From assembly GCF_000368065.1 (NCBI RefSeq), contig NZ_KB851200.1, positions 186,001 to 250,000 on the forward strand: a DNA stretch of 64,000 bases. Reading direction: 5' to 3'. The notes below the pieces were generated by a model. The model was not told the DNA's origin, ran no database searches, and worked only from the letters and a program-made list of their open reading frames with translations. This stretch comes from Acinetobacter seifertii. GTDB taxonomy: Bacteria > Pseudomonadota > Gammaproteobacteria > Pseudomonadales > Moraxellaceae. The first letter of the stretch is position 1. Each line of letters starts with the position of its first letter. Positions 55,261 through 64,000 of this stretch are shown piece after piece. The position numbers and the translations under genes are program-made.

Positions 55261-56091
55261 TTAAATAACAAAATCAGATGAAATTTGATTTCTACCATTT
55301 GCTTTAGCTCTATAGAGCAGATGATCAGCACGATGCAAAGCCTGTTCAATGTCCTGTAAGTTTTTTATAGAGGTGAGTCCATAACTTGCTGTAATTCTAA
55401 TTTTATTATTCGTAAATACAGTTTGTTCTATCAAAGCTTTAAGCCGTTGTGTCTGGTGTAAAGCATCTCTTTCATTTTTAGCCGAGATCAAGCAAATAAA
55501 TTCTTCACCTCCAAAGCGTGCTACTAAGTCATTAGCCTTTTTATTATTTAATATTATTTCACTAACGCCTTTTAAAATTAGATCACCTGTATAATGACCC
55601 CATGTATCATTAATTGTTTTGAAATGATCAAGGTCGAAGTATATTAAAAAATAAAAACTATTACCAAAATCTATAACTTTATTTTTTTCAAAAAAACTAC
55701 GACGATTTAATAAATGAGTAAGCGGATCTTGAAAACGTTCATTATTGAGATGATGAATAACATCTTTGACGGCGCACCCACTAATGACTAGAGCAAATAA
55801 AATATTTAAGAGGATGTTGGCTGACATACATAGCAGCCACCATACTGATGAGGTTAAGGTAAATTGACTTTGATCTATAGGCTCTAAAAATATGAAGTTA
55901 ATTCCAGCTCGAAAAAAAGAATATGAAACACTGATCAAATAAAAAATTAAGATCCATTTATCAAATGATTTAGAGGACGGTAATTTTTTTAGTACATATG
56001 GAATTGTAATAAAACCTACTAAACCCAAAGAAATATTTAAAATAATTAATCGTACCCATATTTGGGGCTGTATATATGAAAAATAGGTCAA
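55261..56091 (-). CDS. Membrane-bound GGDEF protein (diguanylate cyclase), start uncertain
   Basis: At least 276 residues: two or three membrane helices (about 11-35, 46-62 and 83-105 of the chosen frame) and a cytoplasmic GGDEF domain with RFGGEEF intact (about 190). The RxxD product site is KxxD (KAND). The first usual start is a TTG at 56091, but the frame continues 45 codons upstream with a further helix-like stretch (to 56226) and no ATG, GTG or TTG. Either it starts at a rare codon, or the original start was lost. GTP-to-c-di-GMP synthesis is predicted. Confidence 0.85.
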   Translation of the reverse strand: MTYFSYIQPQIWVRLIILNISLGLVGFITIPYVLKKLPSSKSFDKWILIFYLISVSYSFFRAGINFIFLEPIDQSQFTLTSSVWWLLCMSANILLNILFALVISGCAVKDVIHHLNNERFQDPLTHLLNRRSFFEKNKVIDFGNSFYFLIYFDLDHFKTINDTWGHYTGDLILKGVSEIILNNKKANDLVARFGGEEFICLISAKNERDALHQTQRLKALIEQTVFTNNKIRITASYGLTSIKNLQDIEQALHRADHLLYRAKANGRNQISSDFVI

Positions 56092-56322
56092 TATAGCAAT
56101 CGTACATAAACTAATCGCTAATGCTAATTTGTGCCTAAAAGAAACCTTTAACTTCAGACTAATAGCATAGGCACCGAACCAACTGCCTAATAAATATAAA
56201 ATTTGAAGATATTCACTTATATGTAATCAAAAATCTGATTAAAGTACAGAAAAATGATTGTAAATTTGGCTTATTGACTCCATTAATAGCAAATTACGCA
56301 TATTTATAAAAGAGAGAGAACT

Positions 56323-58344
56323 GTGAACGAAAATCAACCTTTCGATTTGGTCACTCATTATCAGCCAGCGGGTGATCAGCCACAGGCAATTGAAAAGCTG
56401 GTAAATGGCGTCGAAAAAGGTTTTCGTAATCAGTTACTGTTGGGTGTGACTGGTTCCGGTAAGACCTATACCATGGCAAATGTCATTGCCCAAACACAAC
56501 GGCCAACTATTGTGATGGCGCACAATAAGACCTTAGCAGCGCAGCTTTATGGTGAATTTAAAGCCTTTTTCCCAAATAATGCAGTTGAATACTTTGTAAG
56601 TTATTACGACTACTATCAACCAGAAGCTTATGTTCCGTCTTCAGATACGTTTATTGAAAAAGACGCAGCAATTAATGACCATATTGACCAGATGCGTTTA
56701 TCGGCAACACGTGCTTTGTTAGAACGCCGTGATGCAATTATTGTTGCTTCTGTATCTGCTATTTATGGTTTGGGTGACCCAAATGCTTATATGCAAATGT
56801 TATTGCATGTGGTGCAGGGTGACCGAGTGAGTCGAGACGAAATTATTCGCCGTTTGGTTGAAATGCAATATACGCGTAATGAGCTTGAATTCTTACGTGG
56901 TACCTATCGAATTCGTGGCGAAATTATTGACATTTTCCCTGCTGAATCGGACCAACATGCAATTCGTATTGAGCTTTTTGATGATGAAGTAGACTCAATT
57001 CGTTGGTTTGACCCACTCACTGGTAAAATGGTACGCAAAGTACCACGTGTCACGATTTATCCAAAAAGCCATTATGTGACACCAAAAGACAACTTAACAC
57101 GTGCGATTGATACCATTAAGGATGAACTTCAAGACCAGCTTAAGTTCTTCCGAGAACATGACAAGTTGCTTGAGGCTCAGCGTATAGAGCAGCGTACTCG
57201 TTATGATTTGGAAATGATGCAGCAGTTAGGCTATACCAATGGTATTGAAAACTACTCTCGTCATTTATCGGGCCGTCCAGCAGGTGAAGCACCACCGACA
57301 TTGTTTGATTATGTGCCAGACGATGCCTTACTTATTATCGATGAATCGCATGTAACGGTTCCTCAGATTGGCGCAATGTATAAAGGTGACCGTTCACGTA
57401 AAGAAAACTTAGTGAATTATGGTTTCCGTTTACCTAGTGCACTTGATAACCGCCCAATGAAATTTGAAGAGTGGGAACGTATTGTACCAACCACTATATT
57501 TGTGAGCGCAACGCCCGCTAAATACGAATTGGAAAAGTCAGAACAAGTGGTTGAGCAAGTTGTTCGACCAACAGGTTTAATTGATCCAGAAATTGAAGTG
57601 CGCCCAGTACTTACTCAAGTCGATGATGTGCTTTCTGAAATTAATATTCGTAAGAATTTAAATGAACGTGTATTGGTGACGACTTTAACTAAACGTATGG
57701 CGGAAGATTTAACGTCTTACTTAAAAGAATATGGCGTTAAGGTTGCTTATTTGCACTCAGATATCGATACGGTTGAGCGTGTCAAAATTATTCATGAGTT
57801 ACGTACAGGTGTATTCGACGTTTTAGTCGGTATTAACTTGCTTCGTGAAGGCTTGGATATGCCAGAGGTTTCTTTAGTTGCCATTTTAGATGCAGATAAA
57901 GAGGGCTTCTTACGTTCAGAACGTTCACTTATTCAGACCATTGGTCGAGCTGCCCGAAATGTGAAAGGTAAAGCAATTTTATATGCAGATAGAATTACCG
58001 ATTCTATGCAAAAAGCAATTGATGAAACCGAGCGTCGTAGAGCCAAACAAATTGAGTTCAACGAGCTACATGGTATTACACCTCGTAGTGCTGTTCGTCA
58101 GGTCATCAAAGAAATTGATTCAGGTGAAGTGCTTTCAGATGATCAAATTGATGAGAAGATATTAGAGCAGGCAAAAGCCCTGAGTGCTGACGATCGACAT
58201 ATTCTTTCTGATCCTAAATTATTTAGTAAGCATATTACTAAGCTTGAGAAAGAAATGTTAAGGGCATCTAAAGACTTACAATTCGAGCAAGCTGCTCGCA
58301 TTCGTGATGAGATTGTTCGTTTAAAAGCGCAAATGTTGCAATAA
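56323..58344 (+). CDS. uvrB: UvrABC excinuclease subunit B
   Basis: DNA-damage verification helicase of nucleotide-excision repair. The 673-residue protein has P-loop GVTGSGKT (about 41-48), the beta-hairpin [21 protein letters not shown], and helicase motifs V/VI ([22 protein letters not shown]), ending in the UVR domain (about 630-668). GTG start. Single gene. Confidence 0.98.
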   Translation: MNENQPFDLVTHYQPAGDQPQAIEKLVNGVEKGFRNQLLLGVTGSGKTYTMANVIAQTQRPTIVMAHNKTLAAQLYGEFKAFFPNNAVEYFVSYYDYYQPEAYVPSSDTFIEKDAAINDHIDQMRLSATRALLERRDAIIVASVSAIYGLGDPNAYMQMLLHVVQGDRVSRDEIIRRLVEMQYTRNELEFLRGTYRIRGEIIDIFPAESDQHAIRIELFDDEVDSIRWFDPLTGKMVRKVPRVTIYPKSHYVTPKDNLTRAIDTIKDELQDQLKFFREHDKLLEAQRIEQRTRYDLEMMQQLGYTNGIENYSRHLSGRPAGEAPPTLFDYVPDDALLIIDESHVTVPQIGAMYKGDRSRKENLVNYGFRLPSALDNRPMKFEEWERIVPTTIFVSATPAKYELEKSEQVVEQVVRPTGLIDPEIEVRPVLTQVDDVLSEINIRKNLNERVLVTTLTKRMAEDLTSYLKEYGVKVAYLHSDIDTVERVKIIHELRTGVFDVLVGINLLREGLDMPEVSLVAILDADKEGFLRSERSLIQTIGRAARNVKGKAILYADRITDSMQKAIDETERRRAKQIEFNELHGITPRSAVRQVIKEIDSGEVLSDDQIDEKILEQAKALSADDRHILSDPKLFSKHITKLEKEMLRASKDLQFEQAARIRDEIVRLKAQMLQ

Positions 58345-58438
58345 ATGGATACATAACACTACATGATTTGTTTAAAAAACAAGCTACTGTAGATATTTAA
58401 GTTATTTTTGTATTCACAACTAAAAGTTGAGGGCAACA

Positions 58439-59026
58439 ATGGCATTTCGAAAAAATGTTCCGCAAGCCAGTTGGCGCTTGGCAAAAATTGCATTGGGCGG
58501 GATTGTTCTGACTGGCTTAGCCGTTGGAACATATGCCTACGCCCAGCAAAAAACGTTACCAACTGTCGATAAAGTTGAATTAGACCGTTATTTAGGTGTG
58601 TGGTATGAAGTCGCACGTAAACCAGCTTTTTTTCAAAAAAAATGTGCTTACAACGTATCTGCAACATATACCTTAAATGAAAATGGGAATATTGTTGTAG
58701 ATAACCGTTGTTATGATAATCAAAAACAATTACAGCAATCTATTGGTGAAGCATTTGTAGTGAATCCACCATATAACACTAAACTAAAGGTTAGTTTTTT
58801 ACCTGAGGCTGTAAGATGGATACCCGTAATTCGTGGTGATTATTGGATTTTAAAACTAGATGAAGACTATCAGACTGTTTTAGTTGGAGAGCCTTCTCGT
58901 AAATATCTTTGGGTATTATCTCGAACGCCGCACCCTAAAAAAGAGGTAGTTGATGAATATCTGAATTATGCAAAAACATTAGGATTTGATATTCGAGATA
59001 TTATTCACTCTGAGCACAAAGAGTAA
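58439..59026 (+). CDS. Lipocalin family protein (Blc-like)
   Basis: A 195-residue bacterial lipocalin. It has an uncleaved-looking N-terminal helix (about 17-37), no lipobox cysteine, then the GxW motif (YLGVWYEVARKP, about 53-64), FFQKKC and the closing LWVLSRTPHP. E. coli Blc is an outer-membrane lipoprotein that binds lysophospholipids; this lacks the lipoprotein signal and would be anchored in the inner membrane or secreted. ATG at 58439 is set after GAGGG. Confidence 0.85.
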   Translation: MAFRKNVPQASWRLAKIALGGIVLTGLAVGTYAYAQQKTLPTVDKVELDRYLGVWYEVARKPAFFQKKCAYNVSATYTLNENGNIVVDNRCYDNQKQLQQSIGEAFVVNPPYNTKLKVSFLPEAVRWIPVIRGDYWILKLDEDYQTVLVGEPSRKYLWVLSRTPHPKKEVVDEYLNYAKTLGFDIRDIIHSEHKE

Positions 59027-59038
59027 AAAATTTTGCTT

Positions 59039-59072
59039 AAGAAAAAACCATGTCTTCACATGGTTTTTTCTT
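59039..59072 (+). terminator. Terminator after the lipocalin gene
   Basis: AAGAAAAAACCATG / CATGGTTTTTTCTT, 6-base loop, T tract. Confidence 0.9.
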
Positions 59073-59136
59073 TTGTATAGTGGATAAATCAAGTATTGTA
59101 TCGCTTCATTTTTATTGAAGTATAAAGAGGTTGGTG

Positions 59137-60081
59137 ATGTTAAAAGGCGTGATTTTCTCTGTCATGGCATCATTAACTTTCGGTGTACTTTATTTCTATA
59201 CCCAATTACTCGGCCAACTTGATAGCGAGCAGACTTTTGGATGGCGTATTATTGCAACTTTGCCATTTTTAACTATGTTTATGTGGTGGAGTGGTGACTT
59301 AAGCCATATTAAAAATATCTATCAGCGTGTTTTGGCAAACCCCTCTTTTCTTTTATTGCTCATCACAACCTCTGTGTTGACTTCGGTACAGCTATGGCTC
59401 TTTTTGTGGGGGCCAATGCATGGGCGTGGTTTACAAGTGTCCTTGGGATATTTCCTTCTACCGCTTGTACTGGTGTTAGCTGGTAGTGTCTTATATGGCG
59501 AAAAAATATCAAAATTTCAGTGGGTCGCTATTATTCTGGCCATAGTTGGGGTAGGCCATGAAATTTTTCGCTTAGGAAGTATTGCTTGGGAAACTGCTTT
59601 AGTTGCCATTGGTTATTCAGCTTATTTCTTATTACGCAAGAAAATTAAAACCGATAATTTAGGTGGTTTTTGGTGGGATCTTGTAATTATTATGCCCGTA
59701 GCGATTTATCTGACCCATACAGGTGTATTGCCATACGCTAAATTTCTCGATCAACCAACCCTTGCTTTGGTCATTATGGGGCTAGGGGTGCTTAGTGCTA
59801 TAGGTTTAGGAAGTTATATATTAGCGAGTCGTTTTTTACCCTTAGTGGTATTTGGATTGCTCGGATATCTAGAACCTGTATTGCTTGCTTTGGCGTCGTT
59901 GGTTTTAGGTGAAAGTATTGGTCGAGAAGAGTGGTTTACTTATATTCCAATCTGGTGTGCTGTTTTTGTACTTGTTTTAGAAGGTGCTTTTCATCTTTAT
60001 CAACAGCAGCAAAAAGCCAAAAATTTGCAGTTAAATATCGAAAAATATCAAAAAAGATTAAAAAATGATGCTCATCATTAG
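59137..60081 (+). CDS. RarD/EamA-family inner-membrane transporter
   Basis: A 314-residue protein with ten predicted helices of the EamA (DMT) superfamily; it starts KGVIFSVMASLTFGVLYFY, has the WRI segment at 38 and the GYLEPVLLALASLVLGE stretch of RarD. Substrate unknown (RarD relates to chloramphenicol sensitivity in Pseudomonas). ATG 59137 is six bases after AAGAGG; two upstream in-frame codons lie too close to that site. C-terminus is a basic tail. Confidence 0.85.
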   Translation: MLKGVIFSVMASLTFGVLYFYTQLLGQLDSEQTFGWRIIATLPFLTMFMWWSGDLSHIKNIYQRVLANPSFLLLLITTSVLTSVQLWLFLWGPMHGRGLQVSLGYFLLPLVLVLAGSVLYGEKISKFQWVAIILAIVGVGHEIFRLGSIAWETALVAIGYSAYFLLRKKIKTDNLGGFWWDLVIIMPVAIYLTHTGVLPYAKFLDQPTLALVIMGLGVLSAIGLGSYILASRFLPLVVFGLLGYLEPVLLALASLVLGESIGREEWFTYIPIWCAVFVLVLEGAFHLYQQQQKAKNLQLNIEKYQKRLKNDAHH

Positions 60082-60297
60082 AGCATCAGAATCCAAAAAG
60101 TAAGAAAAAGCAAAAATTTAGCTGCTTTAAACAATAAGATAATAAAAAATAATTATAGGTATTTTATGAATTTATGATGAATTTTAGGAAAATCTAGCTA
60201 CTAACGTCAGCTTTTGATTCATTCTTGCCAATAATTCCATTACAATTACGGGGTTTTAAAAATCACGCCTAGATATAATTAATTAGAGGACGTATCT

Positions 60298-61755
60298 GTG
60301 AGCAAAGACACTATCATCGCCCTGCATGCTGAACACCAAGGTCGTTGGAAAAACCGTGAAGAAATCGCGGAACGTATGATTGCATTAATCGGTCAATTAT
60401 ACCGTGAAAAAAATATTGTCGTATCTGTTTACGGTCGCTCTTTAATTAACCGTTCTGTTATTCAAATTTTGAAAACTCACCGTCGTACACGTGTTGTAGA
60501 TGTTGAGCTTTCTGTTGTAAATACATTCCCAATTTTAGAAGCTTTAGCAAAAGTTGAAAACATTGGTTCTGCAGAAGTTGATATCGGTAAACTTGCAGTT
60601 GAATATAAAGAAAAAGGCGGTGATGTTGACGCGTTTGTTGCTCAAGCAGTTGAGTCAATTAAAGGTAGTGCAACTTCTGAACAACCAAAAGACGTAGTTC
60701 TTTACGGTTTTGGTCGTATTGGTCGTATCTTAGCTCGTTTAATCATTAGCCAATCAGGTTTAGGTCGTGGTTTAAGCCTTAAAGCGATTGTTGTTCGTAA
60801 GTCTTCTGACGGTGACTTGGCGAAACGTGCTTCTTTACTTCGTCGTGACTCTATTCACGGTACTTTCGCTGGTACAATCTCTGTTGATGAAGAAAACGAA
60901 GCAATCATTGCGAATGGTAACTTCATTAAAGTCATCTATGCATCTAGCCCAAGTGAAGTTGATTACACTGAATACGGTATTGAAAACGCGCTTTTAATCG
61001 ACAACACTGGTAAATGGCGTGATGCTGAAGGCTTAAGCCAACACTTGAAATGCCCAGGCGTTGCACGTGTAGTATTAACTGCACCAAGTAAAGGCGAAAT
61101 GAAAAACGTTGTATTTGGTGTGAATAACACTGACATCTTAGATGAAGACAAAATCATCTCTGCTGCAAGTTGTACAACAAATGCAATCACTCCAATTCTT
61201 AAAGTATTGGATGACAAATATAAAGTTCTTAATGGTCACGTTGAAACAGTTCACTCATTTACAAATGACCAGAACTTAATTGATAACTATCACAAAGCTG
61301 ATCGTCGTGGTCGTGCCGCTACATTGAACATGGTTATTACTGAAACTGGTGCTGCTAAAGCTGTTGCTAAAGCATTACCTGCATTAAAAGGTAAGTTAAC
61401 TGGTAACTCTGTACGTGTTCCAACACCAAACGTATCTCTTGCAATCTTAAACTTAACACTTGATAAAGAAGTTGATCGCGAAGAAGTGAACGAATACATT
61501 CGTCAAATTTCGATTAACTCTAAACTTCAAGGTCAAATCGGTTATACCAACTCTACAGAAGTTGTATCGAGTGACTTTATCGGTTCTCGTACTGCTGGTG
61601 TATATGATGCTCAAGCAACGATTACTTCTGGTAACCGCTTAACTGCATATGTTTGGTACGATAATGAAGTAGGTTATAGCTGCCAAGTATTACGTATTGC
61701 TGAACAAATGTGTGGTGTAAGCTATACAAAAATTCCTGCAGAAACTAACGCTTAA
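60298..61755 (+). CDS. gap: Glyceraldehyde-3-phosphate dehydrogenase, long form
   Basis: NAD(P)-dependent oxidation of GAP in glycolysis/gluconeogenesis. The 485-residue protein has the Rossmann GFGRIGR motif at 137-143, so about 130 residues precede the usual start of GAPDH (E. coli GapA has 331 residues). Catalytic C292 is in SCTTNA, with the usual phosphate-site TETGAA and WYDNEVGYS. The N-terminal extension (helical, with RTRVVDVELSVVNTF) belongs to a known longer subgroup of GAPDH. GTG start. Single gene with terminator. Confidence 0.94.
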   Translation: MSKDTIIALHAEHQGRWKNREEIAERMIALIGQLYREKNIVVSVYGRSLINRSVIQILKTHRRTRVVDVELSVVNTFPILEALAKVENIGSAEVDIGKLAVEYKEKGGDVDAFVAQAVESIKGSATSEQPKDVVLYGFGRIGRILARLIISQSGLGRGLSLKAIVVRKSSDGDLAKRASLLRRDSIHGTFAGTISVDEENEAIIANGNFIKVIYASSPSEVDYTEYGIENALLIDNTGKWRDAEGLSQHLKCPGVARVVLTAPSKGEMKNVVFGVNNTDILDEDKIISAASCTTNAITPILKVLDDKYKVLNGHVETVHSFTNDQNLIDNYHKADRRGRAATLNMVITETGAAKAVAKALPALKGKLTGNSVRVPTPNVSLAILNLTLDKEVDREEVNEYIRQISINSKLQGQIGYTNSTEVVSSDFIGSRTAGVYDAQATITSGNRLTAYVWYDNEVGYSCQVLRIAEQMCGVSYTKIPAETNA

Positions 61756-61792
61756 TTCTATTTAACGTTAGATAAAATATTGTGACAAAAAG

Positions 61793-61810
61793 ACCCAGTT
61801 TAGACTGGGT
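61793..61810 (+). terminator. Terminator after gap
   Basis: ACCCAGT / ACTGGGT, loop TTAG, followed by T tract. Confidence 0.93.
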
Positions 61811-61904
61811 TTTTTTACAACCGTACAAAATATATGCTGATTATTTTTTGGAAATCAATGAGAATAGGATTTAAGGAACAAAAAGAAATAGTAAGGGATT
61901 GGAA

Positions 61905-62639
61905 TTGCAGCAGTTTAAAAGATTATTGATAGTCTTCTTTTTCATCATCATCGCGAATATATGTGGTGTGCTCATCGCCATTTGGGTTTTCAAGCATTTT
62001 AATATTTATATTCCGCTGAAAAACCAAGCTGTAGCGATTGATTTACAAGAACCATTACAGGTACAGGTCAAAGTAAAAGATGCTTTAAATGTCGATGTAA
62101 AAGGCCGAGTAAATGCGAATATTCCTATTAATGAAAAGTTAACGATACCTTTAACACAGACGTTAACTCCTCGTGTATATTTCGATAATATGGTGCCAAT
62201 CAGCACAGTTATTCCTGTAAAAGAAACGTTAAAAGTTGATCAAAGCCTCCCAATAGATACTAAAGTTCAAGTCAGAGTATTAGGTAAGGACATCACTTTG
62301 CCATTAAAAGGTAATATTCCATTAAAGCTTGATGTACCTATTGATATTCAAGTACCACTCGATCAAAAAGTTCATTTGAAGTTTGATGCTCCAGTTAAAA
62401 CAGTTTTAAAAGAAGATCTTCATATTCCTCTAAATGCTCAATTAAAGACCAATATTCCGATTCAAGGTAGTTTGAATGTACCTGTAAAAACTGCTTTAAA
62501 TGCTTTAGTAGATGTGAAAAATACTTTGCCAGTTAAAATTGAGCATGGTGAGTTAAAAATACCTTTATCAAGTATGAGTCTTAATCGGGTTAAAGTCGAT
62601 AATGCTACATCTGTACCTGATCAGAACCAGAATAAGTAG
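61905..62639 (+). CDS. Membrane-anchored beta-repeat protein of unknown function (first of a pair)
   Basis: A 244-residue protein. One N-terminal membrane helix (about 5-28, in cytoplasm-to-periplasm orientation by positive charge QQFKR), then about 200 residues of short beta-strand-like units of 10-14 residues containing Pro-hydrophobic alternation, e.g. IPLKLDVPIDIQVPL and IQGSLNVPVKTAL. No known catalytic motif and no cysteine after the membrane helix. TTG at 61905 is six bases after AAGGGA; the TTG at 61899 would touch it. It is 11 bp upstream of a second, similar gene and 850 bp upstream of obgE. Fold looks like an elongated solenoid or tubular barrel, but that is inference. Confidence 0.75.
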   Translation: MQQFKRLLIVFFFIIIANICGVLIAIWVFKHFNIYIPLKNQAVAIDLQEPLQVQVKVKDALNVDVKGRVNANIPINEKLTIPLTQTLTPRVYFDNMVPISTVIPVKETLKVDQSLPIDTKVQVRVLGKDITLPLKGNIPLKLDVPIDIQVPLDQKVHLKFDAPVKTVLKEDLHIPLNAQLKTNIPIQGSLNVPVKTALNALVDVKNTLPVKIEHGELKIPLSSMSLNRVKVDNATSVPDQNQNK

Positions 62640-62650
62640 GAAGGTGACTG

Positions 62651-63325
62651 ATGCTTGGTTCAATAAAAAGTATGCTGATCAGTTTTTTTCTGATTATGGT
62701 ACTCACGGCAATTTTATTTTGGCTTTATTTAAATATACAAGCTTCAGTTGTAGTGTCTGCACATGAGTCGGATATTCGTTTACCGGAGTCATTAGAGACA
62801 AAAATTCATGTTGGTAATAATTTACAGGTACAGTCTATAGGTAAACTTGATACCTCAATTAAGATTGATCGTCAGATTTCAGTACCATTAAAGGGAAGGT
62901 ATTTGGCTGATTTAGAGTTTGAAGTCGAGATGCCAATTACAGTAAGTGTCGATTATGCGACAACTCTGAAAGTTGATCAGGTTATGCCTTTGGAAACAAC
63001 TACCGATTTAATTTACCAAAATAAGTTATTACCTAGATTTCCATTAAAATTAAATATTCCTATTAATCTTGATATTCCATTTCAGTTAAAACGTAGTTAT
63101 ACCATTCCTGTTAAAATTGCTTTTAATGGTCCAGTTTATTTTGAGTTCGATGAGTCGGTAAATTTACCAGTTAAACATCAGTTTAATCCAAGTTTGAAAA
63201 TTAATGATGCAATGGAAATGGGCAATATCTCAAGCTTTAATGCCATTATGTATAACTCTGTACAGCACACAAAAGCGAATTTAGATATGAAGATGGATTT
63301 GCCTTTACGCAATGTTCATCCATAA
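62651..63325 (+). CDS. Membrane-anchored beta-repeat protein (second of the pair)
   Basis: A 224-residue paralogue of the preceding protein: one N-terminal membrane helix (about 8-30), then repeated beta-like units such as FPLKLNIPINLDIPF, closely resembling the first protein's LKLDVPIDIQVPL. No motif known. ATG at 62651 is preceded by GGAAGG in the 11-bp intergenic gap, so the two are co-translated. Predicted periplasmic, inner-membrane-anchored pair. Confidence 0.75.
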   Translation: MLGSIKSMLISFFLIMVLTAILFWLYLNIQASVVVSAHESDIRLPESLETKIHVGNNLQVQSIGKLDTSIKIDRQISVPLKGRYLADLEFEVEMPITVSVDYATTLKVDQVMPLETTTDLIYQNKLLPRFPLKLNIPINLDIPFQLKRSYTIPVKIAFNGPVYFEFDESVNLPVKHQFNPSLKINDAMEMGNISSFNAIMYNSVQHTKANLDMKMDLPLRNVHP

Positions 63326-63459
63326 GGGATTAACGCATAAAAAGCGACTCTGATCTGCTTTAAACTTTTATCAATATCAAAAGATATAGAATAAGACCTA
63401 GGAAAGTTGAATTCTCTCGATTTTCTATTCGAGAATTTTATGAAAATATGGCAGAATAG

Positions 63460-64000
<541 letters not shown>

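Overview
The window is a chromosomal stretch of an Acinetobacter, most likely of the calcoaceticus-baumannii complex. This rests on the low G+C, AT-rich spacers with compact T-tract terminators, and gene orders and protein types I recognise from that genus: an sbp/esterase/cysTWA/cysB cluster, a 485-residue GAPDH, a small lipoprotein between era and recO, and a protein resembling the one named after A. baumannii locus A1S_2505. Species assignment is inference from memory; no database was searched.

Layout. 1-3648 (minus): Tol system, ybgC-tolQ-tolR-tolA-tolB (tolB runs off the left edge). 3861-9029 (minus): a secreted M20 amidohydrolase, then dgt, a zinc-ribbon protein, ruvA and ruvB. 9339-14469 (plus): purL and a Bcr/CflA-type drug transporter. 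14470-17074 is the only clearly accessory stretch: a decayed gene remnant, a DUF3885-like gene cut by an IS3-family element with an intact 3-bp target duplication, and a 41-residue membrane peptide. 17143-23909: small metabolic and stress genes (NIF3-like, crotonase, NadM-type adenylyltransferase, LysR regulator divergent from a GST/tautomerase/NTF2-like trio, VOC protein, CAP lipoprotein, PrxQ, Dph6-like PP-loop protein, secreted Cys-rich protein). 23923-26266 (minus): queC, queE, dapD. 26551-27294: a predicted outer-membrane barrel. 27379-32888 (minus): sulfate uptake, sbp-esterase-cysT-cysW-cysA followed by cysB.

33151-36194 (plus): pabC-mltG-tmk and a hotdog thioesterase. 36252-47968: nadB diverging from a DegP/MucD protease, then thioesterase, GNAT, lepA-lepB-DUF4845-rnc-era-lipoprotein-recO-pdxJ-miaE. 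This matches the Pseudomonas nadB-algU-mucABCD-lepA order with the sigma-E block (algU, mucA-C) absent. 48242-52633: YdfG-like SDR, tRNA-Asn, small unknown proteins, two thioesterase/GFA enzymes, an aspartate aminotransferase and a 59-residue protein. 52664-56091 (minus): two diguanylate-cyclase-type proteins flanking an A1S_2505-like protein; the second lacks a normal start codon for its apparent full length. 56323-64000 (plus): uvrB, lipocalin, EamA/RarD-type transporter, gap, a pair of paralogous membrane-anchored beta-repeat proteins of unknown function, and the start of obgE (cut by the right edge).

Most of the window is conserved core genome. The best leads for something undescribed are the beta-repeat pair at 61905-63325, the IS-split DUF3885-like gene and its decayed tail-to-tail neighbour, the missing sigma-E block, the zinc-ribbon protein inside the ruvA-dgt cluster, and the GGDEF gene whose reading frame continues 45 codons upstream of any usual start. 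No CRISPR array, prophage or complete defence system was seen.
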